Positions 9,584 to 18,616 are shown, numbered from the stretch's first letter. The stretch is 64,000 nucleotides of DNA from AP-16 sp963755055 (GCA_963755055.1 CAVWIS010000048.1:1-64000), one strand, 5' to 3'. The notes: a model not told the origin generated them from the sequence alone. Program-made: numbers and translations.

Positions 9584-10570
9584 TTATTCAATCATCTCGT
9601 CCGCGCGGATAAGCAGCGTTTGCGGAATTTTGAGACCAAGCGCTTTGGCAGCTTTAAGGTTGAAAAGCGAGCTCATACTTGGTCGGCGCCTGCACCGGCA
9701 GATTGGCGACGTTCTCGCCTTTGAGGATGCGATCGACATAACCAGCCGCGCGGCGATATTGATCGATGACATCTGCTCCATAGGAATAAGACCGCCGCCG
9801 GCCGCGAATTCGCGAAAAGGATACACCGCGGGCATGTGATGGTGAGCCGCAATCCGAAGTAGGGCGTCTTGATTCGAAAGCGTCGATCCGTCGGGAACGA
9901 CGACGAACCCCGACTGTTCCTCGTTCCCAAGTGCGGCAATCGTGGCGTCGAGTTCGGTCAAAGTCTGAAATGGCGCCGGAACAGCTTCACTGACAGGGAC
10001 GCTGCCGCCGTCTCGAATACCTGGAGGAAGTGCGCTCCGCCTGCGGATGCCCCGTTTGGGTCATAGACTAGTGCCGCCTTGGTGAGGCCAGGAACGACCT
10101 CTTTTAGAAGCTCTAACCATTTACCCACCATCGCAGGCTCATAATTGGTGAATCCGCTGAAATTGCCGCCGGGCCGGGCCCAGCTGTCGACGAAGCCACT
10201 GGCAACGGGGTCAGCAACTTGAACAAATACAACTGGGATCACCTGCGTCTGCTGCTTGAGGGCAGACACTACAGGGGTGCCAACTCCCGAGATGATGTCA
10301 GGCCCTGTTCCGACCAAATCTGCGGCGTAGTCACGAAAATGGTCAAACCTGCCTTCGCCCCAGCGAACGAGCAAAGCGTAATTATGGCCATCCTCGTAGC
10401 CGAGGGCACCAAGCGCGCTGAGGAGGGCGCTGCCATAGCGTCCATGTGTTTGCGCAGAGCCGGGAACGAACACGCCCACGCTCCCGGATCCGACTCGTCC
10501 TTTGAGCCCGTGCCGCGAGCGGCCAAGCCACTGCGCTCCCGAGAGCCGCGATGAAACCGCGCCGTAGCAT
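9584..10570 (-). pseudogene. ABC_sub_bind periplasmic binding protein 1, frameshifted
   Basis: The start at 10570 gives a Tat-like signal peptide (MLRRGFIAALGSAVAWPLAA, then RAQ). The body is in another frame, with GYEDGHNYALLVRWGEGRFD, VIPVVFVQVADPVASGFVD and SWARPGGNFSGF, the conserved core of the ABC_sub_bind (former DUF534) family. Two further frame changes, near 9960 and 9790, lead to the family C-terminus NLKAAKALGLKIP and a final segment DEMIE. Such proteins are orphan solute-binding proteins, massively duplicated in Bradyrhizobium relatives; the ligand is unknown. At least three frameshifts make it a pseudogene or a poorly sequenced gene. It is the last of three paralogues in a row on this strand. 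Confidence 0.8.
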
Positions 10571-10697
10571 TGGTCGTCCCACCCTGTGTCATGCCTCATG
10601 CAGGAACCCCGTCAGACAACATGTACACCATACCGCCATGTTGGTCGAAAGGCCCCATTGTGCATTGCCGCAAAAATGGACCGCTGAGTTCCGAGTT

Positions 10698-10746
10698 GGG
10701 TCAAGGGCGGCCCCTCCGACCCGCCGGCCTGGCGCTCATTCGCCAT
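10698..10746. repeat. Dispersed intergenic repeat, short copy between binding-protein genes 1 and 2
   Basis: It begins gggtcaagggcggcccctcc and runs to the stop of the second binding-protein gene. The same unit occurs in longer form at 11793-11901 and 13013-13121. It sits exactly in the gap between two paralogous genes. Confidence 0.7.
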
Positions 10747-10748
10747 CC

Positions 10749-11699
10749 TTACTCGATCACCTCGTCGGCGCGGGCGAGGAGCGTGCCGGGTATGGTCAGG
10801 CCGAGCGCCTTCGCAGTCTTGAGGTTGATATGGAGCAAGTAGCGAACGGGCTGCTGCACCGGGAGATTCTCGGGCTTCGCGCCGTGGATGATCTTATCAA
10901 TATAGATTGCAGCTTGCGCGGCCAACTCGAACCGATCCGGCCCAAGACCCACCAATCCTCCTGCGGTGACCGTTTCGGTCAGACCATGGCAAGAGGGCAA
11001 GCGACTGGACAGCGCAAGATCGGCAATTTCCTGTCTATTTTGGTAGGTCCGAGCGCCCGCGACGACGATGAGGCCTTCCGCTCCCTTCCTCAGCATCTCA
11101 TCAAACTTCACTGCCAGTTGGTCCCCCACTCGAAAGTTGATGTTAAAGGTCGTGACGCCGAGCGTTGACGCTACTCTTTCCATCGACTTCTAACGCGAAC
11201 TTGAAATTCGGGTCATCTTCAGCGCCTAACACCGCGGCCCTTGTTAGACTCGGCACTATCTCCTTGAGAATCTCCAAGCGCTTTCCATAGGTCTCCGTCG
11301 CGGCCTCGAAGGTAATCCCAGTCATATTGCCCCCAGGGCGAGCAAGGCTTTCGACTAGCCCAATCTCGACGGAGGCTCCGACCGAGATGAAAACGACGGG
11401 AATATCCTTGGTGACCTTCTTTGCGGTTACTCCTGCGAGGGTACTCCAGGTAACCAATATATCGATCTCTTTGATCAGCAAGCGAATAGCCTCTTCCAGC
11501 GCTTTCGGTTCCGGCGCCACGTAGCGGGTAACGAGTTTAAGGGTCTCGTCGAGACGGTACCCGAGATCGACCAATCGTTGCTCAAGGGCCTGTGGCAGAT
11601 GCCCGTTCGCATCGGAGGTCCAACTGGTTCCGCCCACGCCCCGAACGGCCATGCGGCGGCCGAACCGCCGAGCAGCGCGATGAACTTGCGGCGCCTCAT
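10749..11699 (-). pseudogene. ABC_sub_bind periplasmic binding protein 2, frameshifted
   Basis: The N-terminus from 11699 is a clear Tat-like signal peptide (MRRRKFIALLGGSAAAWPFG, then AWA). The middle lies in another frame, with IPVVFISVGASVEIGLVESL followed by ARPGGNMTG, and the C-terminal third in a further frame from about 11180, with VASTLGVTTFNINFRVGDQL and INLKTAKALGL. The usual length is about 320 residues and the stitched reading agrees. It is the middle member of a same-strand tandem of three ABC_sub_bind paralogues. The ligand is unknown. The frame breaks near 11630 and 11180 are both consistent with single-base indels. Confidence 0.8.
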
Positions 11700-11792
11700 T
11701 TTTGCCGGCCCCCCAGCGTTAAGGACCGGCCATCGTACAAATCAAACCAGCACATTGGAAGAGGGTGAGTTGGGGCAACCGATGACCGGTTC

Positions 11793-11901
11793 GGGTCAAG
11801 GGCGGCCCCTCCGACCCGCCGCTGGCGCTGCCGATGACCGGAATGGCCCGATTGCAGACTAGGCACGGTGGAGGGATGGCGGGGCCGCTGTGTGCCACGA
11901 A
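11793..11901. repeat. Dispersed intergenic repeat between binding-protein genes 2 and 3
   Basis: It begins gggtcaagggcggcccctcc and ends at gtgtgccacgaag. It is closely related to 13013-13121 along its full length, including the shared block atggcggggc[ct]gctgtgtgccac. It lies between the stop of gene 3 and the start of gene 2. Confidence 0.75.
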
Positions 11902-11931
11902 GAGACATATGCAGTGCAGCAAACGGCGGCC

Positions 11932-12925
11932 CTATTCAATCACCTCGTCGGCAGGGGCGAGCAGCGTCGTGGGTATGTCGAGGTTGAGCGCCTTGGCGGT
12001 CTTAAGGTTGATCACCAACTCGAACTTCGTCGGCTGTTCGACCGGAAGGTCAGCTGGCTTCGCACCTTTGAGAATTTGCTGGACGTAAGACGCGGCCCGA
12101 CGATACATGTGGCCGTAATCGGGGCCATACGCGATTACTGCGCCGTCTCTTGCTCCTGGTGGGAAGGCGTATATCGTGGCTAAGCCATGTTCCATCGCCG
12201 AGTCGATGATCCGATGCCGATGCCGGAACATGAACGGGCTGGACTGAATGATGAGCGTCACCGCCCCAGCGGCTTTCATGGCGGCCATGACATCGTTCGC
12301 CTCAGAGATGTCCCCAATCCCTCGTGATCGAAGATTGACACCTAGTGATTGGGCCGCCCGCTCGGTCACCTGAAGTCTGTATTGCCCGTCCGCCCATCCA
12401 GTATACCAAAGGTAGTTGACCGTTTCTTGCGGCTTGCCCAGTTCGCTGGCGAATTGCACATACTTGCCACTCAGGTCCGCATGCATGTCGCTGAACCCGG
12501 TGACGTTGCCACCAGGACGTGACAGGCTCTCGACAAGCCCGACTCCAACGGGGTTGCCAACGTTAATGAATACAATCGGTATTGTCGACACTTGCTCCTT
12601 CGCTGCCACCGACGCGCTTGTACCGCACGGTATCAGCAGCTTAGCGCCACGCTGCATCAACTCGCTCACCGCTTGAGGGAGTTCAGGCTCGTTGCTGATC
12701 CAAACGACATCAAGCGTGACGTGTCGATTCTCGACCACGCCGAGTTCGCGTAACCCAAGTCGGAATGCCTCAACGAGTGACCGGTCGTACACGTTGGGCG
12801 AGGAACCGATCGGGAGGAAACCTATCCGAACCGGAGTTCTCCGCTTGCTGCGCGCGCGCGACGACCGACCACGCCGCCGAGCTGCCGAGCAACGTAATAA
12901 ACTCTCGCCGCTTTATGTCGAGCAT
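11932..12925 (-). pseudogene. ABC_sub_bind periplasmic binding protein 3, signal-peptide frameshift
   Basis: Most of the mature protein is one open frame of 286 codons (11932-12792) with LGVVENRHVTLDVVW, IPIVFINVGNPVGVGLVESL, SRPGGNVTGFSD and the C-terminal INLKTAKALNLDIP. The signal peptide is in another frame, starting at ATG 12925 with GGGAGG six bases upstream (MLDIKRREFITLLGSSAAWS). The frames join near 12850, where one base restores continuity into RRTPVRIGFLPIGSSPN. The family is an orphan, usually lipoprotein-like or Tat-exported solute-binding protein with unknown ligand. It is the first and best preserved of the three paralogues in this cluster. Confidence 0.85.
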
Positions 12926-13012
12926 GGGGACCTCCCAGGACCGCACCCTACCATATCCCAGGGAGAGTTATGTTTTGCACCACATCAAAATTTACCCGCT
13001 GATGTCTGCCTC

Positions 13013-13121
13013 GGGTCAAGGGCGGCCCACCGACCCGCCCGCCTGGCGCTGCCGACGGCAGGAATGGTCAGAAAGCAGACCCGGCACGGCGGAAGGATGG
13101 CGGGGCTGCTGTGTGCCACTA
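13013..13121. repeat. Dispersed intergenic repeat upstream of binding-protein gene 3
   Basis: It begins gggtcaagggcggcccaccg and ends at gtgtgccacta. It matches 11793-11901. It fills the gap between the cyclase gene end (13152) and the start of binding-protein gene 3. Confidence 0.75.
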
Positions 13122-13151
13122 GCAGAACTCCGCAAAATACGAAAACAAGGG

Positions 13152-14450
13152 TCAGTGGGAAGCTGCGTAAAGCTCCATTGGTTCCAGGAGTCCTTTGAGT
13201 GAGTGTCTTCCCCGCTCTTCGAATTGAAGACCAGAGCCTGCGACCAAGTCCTTCACGGTTCGCGACACTAGTATCTCGCCTGCCCCGGCAAGCGCGGAGA
13301 CGCGCGAGCCAATGTGGACTGCAATTCCCTCCACATCACGGCCGGCCATTTCTATCTCGCCAGTATGCAGTCCGCAACGGATTTGAATTTCGAGCGGGCG
13401 CACGGCCTCGACAATCGCGCAAGCGCAGCGAACGGCGCGCGCAGGACCGTCGAACGTGGCCAGAAATCCGTCTCCCAGCGATCTGACCTCGCTGCCTCGG
13501 TACCGGGCGAGTTCTCGCCGCACACTCGCATGATGAGCACTGAGCAGATCGCGCCAGCGTCGATCACCCATCTGTTCGGCGAGCGCAGTTGAGCCAACGA
13601 TATCCGTGAACAAAACTGTTGCAAGAACACGATGGCTCTCAGCGACAGACACCGAGCCGGTGAGAAATTCCTCGATGCAATCACCGATCTGTTCGTGCAG
13701 AAAAAAGAGATGATCCTGTCCGGGCAACTCGATCAATCGTGCGCCGGGGATGTTTCGTGCAATGAAACGTCCACACTCGATGGGGATAAGCGTGTCATCC
13801 TTGCAGTGGATCACCAATGTCGGTACGCAAATCGAGGAAACAATATCGCCGACATCGGTTTCGGCGGCCATCTGCATCACCGCCATGGCCGCTGCCGGGC
13901 TCGCGCCAAGGCGCTCGAAACGGCTCCACCATTGCTGCATTGTCGGATCGTTTTGACGCGAGGGCACCCATGCCGGCAGACTAAGGCCGCTCCCCCAGGC
14001 CCGATCGGCATATCTGAAGAAGAGTTTTAAGGCTTCGGCTGCATTCGGGAAGCGCGCAAAGGCGCCATAGAGCACCAGTTGCAAGCAGCGCTGAGGGTAA
14101 GTTGCGGCAAACAAGGCAGCCAGCGCGCCACCCTCCGACACGCCCAGCAATGCCGCACTTTCGCTGCCCGCGGCGTCCATGACGGCGCGGACATCGTCCA
14201 TGCGCAGGTCCAATGGCGGCACCTCGGAAACGGGGTCCGAGAGGCCGGTTCCGCGCTTGTCGAACATGATTACGCGGGCGAAAGCTCCCAAACGAAGGAG
14301 CCATCGAGCCAAGTCAGGATGTTCCCAATAGTTTTCGATGTGCGAGATGAAGCCCGGCACAAATACCAAGTCAGTCGCGCCACTTCCAAAGACCTGATAG
14401 GCGATATGAACATCGCCGCTCTTGGCGTAGCGCGTCACTGGCACCGCCAT
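13152..14450 (-). CDS. Alpha/beta hydrolase fused to class III adenylate/guanylate cyclase
   Basis: This intact 432-residue protein has two domains. Residues 1-265 are an alpha/beta hydrolase with nucleophile Ser105 in LGVSEGGA, Asp219 in HCKDDTLIP and His247 in PGQDHLFF. Residues 270-432 are a class III cyclase with metal-binding Asp283 (FTDIVGSTALAEQMG) and Asp327 (SLGDGFLATFD), then HTGEIEMAGRDVEGIAVHIG. This fusion is a recurrent architecture in rhizobia and actinobacteria; the hydrolase presumably senses or processes a small ligand and sets cyclic nucleotide output. The ATG at 14450 follows GGAGGGG by four bases. There is no signal peptide, so it acts in the cytoplasm. It is flanked on both sides by dispersed repeats. 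Confidence 0.9.
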   Translation of the reverse strand: MAVPVTRYAKSGDVHIAYQVFGSGATDLVFVPGFISHIENYWEHPDLARWLLRLGAFARVIMFDKRGTGLSDPVSEVPPLDLRMDDVRAVMDAAGSESAALLGVSEGGALAALFAATYPQRCLQLVLYGAFARFPNAAEALKLFFRYADRAWGSGLSLPAWVPSRQNDPTMQQWWSRFERLGASPAAAMAVMQMAAETDVGDIVSSICVPTLVIHCKDDTLIPIECGRFIARNIPGARLIELPGQDHLFFLHEQIGDCIEEFLTGSVSVAESHRVLATVLFTDIVGSTALAEQMGDRRWRDLLSAHHASVRRELARYRGSEVRSLGDGFLATFDGPARAVRCACAIVEAVRPLEIQIRCGLHTGEIEMAGRDVEGIAVHIGSRVSALAGAGEILVSRTVKDLVAGSGLQFEERGRHSLKGLLEPMELYAASH

Positions 14451-14551
14451 CTTACCCCTCCGTTGCTCTCGGGCGACTGGCTCACGCCAAGGTAACGCAC
14501 GGCAGCGCCAGAGAGAAGGAGCCGTAATCCGAGCGATCGTCAGGTCGGCTT

Positions 14552-14666
14552 GGGGTCACAAGCGGGAGCGCCGGCCATGACGACCGCATGCCTCGCACGG
14601 GGCCGGTGTACCCCAGTGACCAGACCCGTGCCGGGCCAACCGGATGGGGTCGGCCTTGTGCCATAA
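14552..14666. repeat. Dispersed intergenic repeat, copy 2
   Basis: It begins ggggtcacaagcgggagcgc and ends ttgtgccata. It is the counterpart of 9438-9552, and a shorter relative occurs at 16553-16620. It lies between the cyclase gene and the small leader-peptide gene. Confidence 0.75.
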
Positions 14667-14746
14667 GATGTGCTCGCGCCCCACGGCTATCGGCTGATCT
14701 GCCAGACGCCGGACAACTTGATTTTCCTCAGATGACCCGTAGGTTC

Positions 14747-14935
14747 TCACCAGACTTCGATGACGACCTCGGGAATGTGAGTTCCCTTACAGGCGGCTTC
14801 GTGAAGCTTTGGGGTCGCTGCATCCAATAGTTTTCCACCCACGACAATATCGAGTTCGCCCGCGGTCAACTCGCGAATGTTCTCGTTGGTTGCTTGTGGG
14901 TTCGAGGAGACGTTATTGTCCAGCTTCTGGGTCAT
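14747..14935 (-). CDS. Small double-glycine leader peptide, 62 residues
   Basis: The start at 14935 is chosen because AGGAG lies six to ten bases upstream; the frame is open for 17 more codons but has no such site. The protein has a leader ending in ELTAGELDIVVGG (Gly33-Gly34), the form cut by C39-peptidase ABC exporters or recognised in RiPP leaders. The core is KLLDAATPKLHEAACKGTHI followed by PEVVIEVW, with one Cys (Cys49). Comparable short proteins with an ELxxxELDxVxGG leader are frequent in Bradyrhizobium relatives. No exporter or modifying enzyme is nearby, so an orphan bacteriocin-like or signalling peptide acting with distant genes is inferred. Confidence 0.65.
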   Translation of the reverse strand: MTQKLDNNVSSNPQATNENIRELTAGELDIVVGGKLLDAATPKLHEAACKGTHIPEVVIEVW

Positions 14936-15119
14936 TTGCTTTCTCCTAGAGGTTGGCAGTCTCGCGTCGTTGCGGACCGCCTGCAATCTGCGCTGAAACG
15001 CGCCGCTCCTCTGTGATGGACATCACAGAACTTTAATACAAGCAGCATCAGACTGGCCGAACCCCATGCGCAGCAAGCTGTCCAGGTTTGCTATGGCTGG
15101 AGCGCCGGAACCCAATACC

Positions 15120-15345
15120 ACACGCCGTCGCCTTCTTCATGCTGTTCGTCGGGCTCGGCGTCGATTTCGGCATCCAGTTCAGCGTGCGCTATCGCGCCGA
15201 ACGTCACGACTATCCGGATCTGCACACCGCGCTGGTGAGCGCGGCGCGCAAGGCCGGCGGACCGCTGGCGCTAGCCGCGGTGGGAACCACCGTCGGCTTT
15301 TGCTCGTTCGCACCGACCGCCTATCGGGGTCTCGGCAAGTCTCAA
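15120..15345 (+). pseudogene. Fragment of an HpnN-like RND transporter
   Basis: One short stretch of about 70 codons encodes AFFMLFVGLGVDFGIQFSVR followed by YRAERHDYPDLHTALVSAAR and LALAAVGTTVGFCSFAPTAYRG, the membrane-segment signature of hopanoid-biosynthesis-associated RND proteins (HpnN, MMPL superfamily). Full proteins have roughly 850 residues; nothing of the rest is present on either side. It is a relic embedded in degraded DNA and cannot function. Confidence 0.75.
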
Positions 15346-15465
15346 GATCGAAGGCATCGCGAACGGCCTACCCGTTCGGCCTACCCGTTTCCAGCCCCTG
15401 CCGAAGCCGCAGAACGGCGGCTCCGAAGCCGGTTGAAGTGCCTCGAGTTCGCGGAAGGTTACCGC

Positions 15466-15985
15466 TCACTCTTCCGCCAGGCGCCGCATTACTGTAGCCG
15501 GGCTGCCCGGGTTCTTGACTTTGATCCAAGTCCCTCGACCGGCCCGATCGACACCGGCTATCCCGCCGTTTCGAGACAATGCCCTCCAGGAACAGCCTGC
15601 ACGCGTGCTCGAACATCAGCTCGGCCTCGCCGTCGAGGTGGTCGGTGTACGCGATACCCGGCCGCTCCTTCGCGAGCAGCCGCCTGAGCTTCGCCTTGCG
15701 CTTCTCCAACGGCTCCTCCCGACAGTCATCGCCGTTCAGCTCAAGGAGATCGAACGCGTACAATAGCGCGTCTTCGTTGATTCGCTGCGCGTGCAAGCGA
15801 GCGAAGTCCGCAATTCCATCATCCCCGCGGACCACGCATTCGCCACCCAGGACAATTGAGGAAACGCGAAGCGCACTCACCGCATCGACGATTTGGGGGA
15901 AACGCTCGGTCCAATCGTATCCCCGTCTCGTGAACACCCGCACGCGCTTGTCGGCGCGTCGTCGACCACAGTTTGGGGTTCGCAA
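15466..15985 (-). pseudogene. ATP-dependent DNA ligase fragment (LigD-ligase type)
   Basis: Residues resembling the middle and end of a small ATP-dependent ligase are present: KRVRVFTRRGYDWTERFPQI, SIVLGGECVV, ALLYAFDLLELNGDDCREEP, and GIVSKRRDSRCRSGRSRD. A single extra T near 15525 breaks the frame; correcting it gives WIKVKNPGSPATVMRRLAEE and a proper stop at 15466. The N-terminal part with the nucleotidylated lysine motif is missing beyond about 15970, so the gene is truncated as well as shifted. Intact relatives work in Ku-dependent end joining. No Ku gene is visible nearby. Confidence 0.75.
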
Positions 15986-16134
15986 GCCGGAACAGCTACA
16001 TGGAAACGTGTCCCTGCCACGCGGGCGTCACCGAGACACGCACATGTCGGCTCCAGGACACAAGACCATGTCAAAAGACACTCTTGTGAAAGATAGCCAT
16101 CCGGGGAATCTCGCCCGCTGCATGTCGGCAGGCG

Positions 16135-16392
16135 CTAACTGGGATTGTTAATGACGCAGTTTCCGTTTGTCCGTCCGAACTCCGATCCTCTCCCAAATCC
16201 CGGCCCGAAGATGCCTCCGAACATGAGAAACGTCCTTTGCTTCTTGTGGATCAAGATCACTTCCGCTCCAACACCGGCCGCCGACGGTGCCGAGGTGTTT
16301 GTTTCCGCTGACGCCGCTTTCAACCCGTAGTCGTCATTAAGGAGCAGGCTATAGTTCTTGCTCTTGCTCTTATCGCCGCCGGTCCGGATCAC
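16135..16392 (-). CDS. Hypothetical protein, 85 residues
   Basis: I do not recognise it. From a GTG start at 16392 it encodes a basic N-terminus (GGDKSKSKNYSLLLNDDYG), a middle Ala/Ser segment and a Gly-rich C-terminus with FLMFGGIFGPGFGRG. The frame is open for about 33 codons upstream without an ATG before a stop, so it may be the remnant of a longer gene. It sits in a stretch full of relics and could be one itself. Confidence 0.3.
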   Translation of the reverse strand: MIRTGGDKSKSKNYSLLLNDDYGLKAASAETNTSAPSAAGVGAEVILIHKKQRTFLMFGGIFGPGFGRGSEFGRTNGNCVINNPS

Positions 16393-16733
16393 CTGGCCGC
16401 CTTTCGCTTCAAACCTGTAAATCTCCGGGTCTCTGCTGAGGGCGCCCTGGTACGAGCGCCCATCGATTGCACCGGCAGTGCCTGGGCCTCCTGCTGTCTA
16501 TCGTCCTATCGTCTTCGACGAAAACGACCCCTCCATGCAGGTCCGCTCAGGGTCAAAAGCGGGAGCGCTGACCAGATGGGCGGGCTGCCGGTCACCCGGC
16601 CGGTGTACCTGGGGAAGCGGACCGGCCCGCCTTTACAGGTCCACGGCGAGCAGTTCGGGCAGCGATCCGGCGCCCCTTTCGGTCCCTCACCGAATCGGCC
16701 CGACGTGCTATCAGTTCGCCTCGGGACGGAGCC
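16393..16733. other. Intergenic with a repeat relative, no gene
   Basis: No credible gene is present. At 16553-16620 the sequence gggtcaaaagcgggagcgct continues into a degenerate relative of the repeats at 9438 and 14552. The rest precedes the DUF5131 gene start at 16734. Confidence 0.5.
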
Positions 16734-17528
16734 ATGGCCGAGACTAGTATCGAGTGGACAGACGCAACGTGGAATCCGGTTGCCGGGTGCACTGTCATCA
16801 CGGCCGGCTGCACCAATTGCTACGCGATGCGCATGGCCGCTCGGCTCGAAGCAATGGGCATGCAGAAATATCGCGGCCTCACGCGGCGTAGCGGGCGGCG
16901 AGCGGTGTGGACCGGGAAGGTCCGCCTCGATCATGCCTCGCTCGCCGTGCCAGCGTCCTGGGCGAAGCCGCGCAAGGTGTTCGTCAACTCGATGTCGGAC
17001 CTGTTCCACGACAAGGTCCCGGCGTCATTCATCGAGCGTGTGTGGGGCGTGATGGAGTTGACGCCGCGGCACACGTACCAAATCCTGACCAAGCGCCCGG
17101 ACCGGATGGCCGACATCCTGCGGGGGAGCGGCTTCAACGTCGTGTCGAACGTGTGGCTCGGCACTTCGGTAGAGGATGATCGCGTCCTCGACCGTCTCGA
17201 CCATCTGCGCCGCGTCCCGGCCGCCGTCCGCTTCGTCTCATTCGAGCCGCTGATCGGCTCGGTGGCCAAGGCGAATTTGAAGGGAATTCATTGGGCCATC
17301 GTCGGCGGCGAGAGCGGGCCGCGCGCCCGACTCATGCTGCCGGAATGGGTCGACGAGATCGAGGCGCTGTGCCGGCGCTACAAGGCGGCCTTCTTCTTCA
17401 AGCAGTGGGGCGGCGTCAACAAGAAGGCGAGCGGACGGATGCTGCGCGGTCGCACCTATGACGAGTTTCCGTCCCTCCCGCTCTCGCCGGCTAAAATCCG
17501 AATGTCGGCGCTCTCGCATCCGAACTGA
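16734..17528 (+). CDS. DUF5131 (phage Gp37/Gp68-like) three-Cys-motif protein
   Basis: The 264-residue protein carries the family hallmark near its start: Cys19, Cys26 and Cys29 in WNPVAGCTVITAGCTNCYA, followed by an aromatic- and Trp-rich core (VNSMSDLFHD, YQILTKRPDRM, WLGTSVEDD, IVGGESGPRARLM, FFFKQWGG). The family is called phage Gp37/Gp68 or three-Cys-motif protein. The CX6CX2C cluster suggests iron-sulfur or zinc binding and the fold is related to radical-SAM-like proteins, though the chemistry is unknown. The gene ends inside the 3' end of the convergent TcmP gene (38-base overlap). Such pairing with TcmP is a recurrent, uncharacterised two-gene module, probably mobile. Confidence 0.9.
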   Translation: MAETSIEWTDATWNPVAGCTVITAGCTNCYAMRMAARLEAMGMQKYRGLTRRSGRRAVWTGKVRLDHASLAVPASWAKPRKVFVNSMSDLFHDKVPASFIERVWGVMELTPRHTYQILTKRPDRMADILRGSGFNVVSNVWLGTSVEDDRVLDRLDHLRRVPAAVRFVSFEPLIGSVAKANLKGIHWAIVGGESGPRARLMLPEWVDEIEALCRRYKAAFFFKQWGGVNKKASGRMLRGRTYDEFPSLPLSPAKIRMSALSHPN

Positions 17529-18435
17529 TCGATGTCCACAGCCTATGTGGCAGCGGATGCCGCGAAAGGAAGATCAGCCAGTAGAGGCGCTGCGAATGCG
17601 TCCCCTTCACCAGCTCATAGTGCTTGGCGCGCGGCAAACCCAGCTTCTCGATCTGGTCTGACCAATCGTTCAGAAAGGCCGACCGAAAAGCGTGCTTGCT
17701 CATGTCCGTCCTGACGCGCTTTCTCCAATCCGGCGACATCTCATCGTATTGGCCGTAGTCCTCGGTCTCATATCGGTCCGAATTTCTCTGCATGTCGGCG
17801 ATGCTGACGTGCGCCAGCACGTCGACGCACTTGAGCTTCGCGATTTCCTCGAACAGGCTGAACGAGAGGGTCCCCAGGTTGTGCGGATCGAAGAATGCAA
17901 AGTGAAGCCCGTACGAGTTCAATCGCCCGACGATCTCCTTGATCGCGTTTTTCGCGGGACCGACTGCTGTCCGCACTGGTGCGCCGAGGCGAGCGAGACG
18001 CTGACGCGCTGCGTCTCGAAGATCGTGCCTCGCGTCGGATATTTCGATGGTGCCGAATGCCCCAAGGGAGCCCAGTCTAGCCTTGAATGCCCGAACGGCG
18101 CTGCCGTCGACGTATTCCCCATTGTCTCTGATCAGGGCACGGCCGGGACCGCTGAAGACTTCGATGAAAGCGGAGTTGCGGAATTTTCTCCGCGCCGCCC
18201 CGGAGGCGTGCACGATTTTGGTGACGTACTCGTGCTTGTCTTTGACCCACGGTCCGACGTTCTCAACCAGCAAGCCGTCGTCGCCCATTGAATACCGTTC
18301 GGAATTCTGTTTCGCCCGCGCCGCGGGAGCCTGATCGGTCCCGCCCCACAGTGCATGGAAATTCAGTGGCGCAGCGTTCGCTGCGTTTCCGATCACAACC
18401 TTGGGTGTGGGGCTTGCTCCATCCAGCTCGCTCAT
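17491..18435 (-). CDS. tcmP: Three-Cys-motif partner protein TcmP
   Basis: The 314-residue protein shows the TcmP features: WVKDKHEYVTKIVHASGAAR near residue 65, FIEVFSGPGRALIRDNGEYV near 90, a region with GLHFAFFDPHNLGTLSFSLF near 180, and a closing domain with HYELVKGTHSQRLYWLIFLS. The family is named for its association with three-Cys-motif (DUF5131) proteins, and exactly such a gene lies convergent with a 38-base 3' overlap. The N-terminal half resembles a Rossmann-like methyltransferase or nuclease fold, which is a guess. The role is unproven; the phage and island distribution makes anti-phage or phage-borne function likely. The first 35 residues before the conserved start are poorly conserved in type, so a later start is possible. 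Confidence 0.85.
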   Translation of the reverse strand: MSELDGASPTPKVVIGNAANAAPLNFHALWGGTDQAPAARAKQNSERYSMGDDGLLVENVGPWVKDKHEYVTKIVHASGAARRKFRNSAFIEVFSGPGRALIRDNGEYVDGSAVRAFKARLGSLGAFGTIEISDARHDLRDAARQRLARLGAPVRTAVGPAKNAIKEIVGRLNSYGLHFAFFDPHNLGTLSFSLFEEIAKLKCVDVLAHVSIADMQRNSDRYETEDYGQYDEMSPDWRKRVRTDMSKHAFRSAFLNDWSDQIEKLGLPRAKHYELVKGTHSQRLYWLIFLSRHPLPHRLWTSISSDARAPTFGF

Positions 18436-18616
18436 CGCCGCTCCTGTGATTTGCGACTGGCGACCGCTGGACTTTTCCCGCGCGACTCTCGTAAGGTCGC
18501 GCTGCTACGGGAGGTCCGACGAGCACCAATCTTCGGATCGAACTTTCGGGGGCCTGCGCGCCAACGCAGGTCCCTTCCTACCTATACGCTCCCGCCTGAT
18601 TCGAGCGCATCGCCGA

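Noticed and set aside
9438..14666. CRISPR or integron-type array, given the regular repeats
   Set aside because: The repeats are 50-115 bases, separated by whole genes of about 1 kb. There is no cas gene, integron integrase or attC-like structure that could be recognised.
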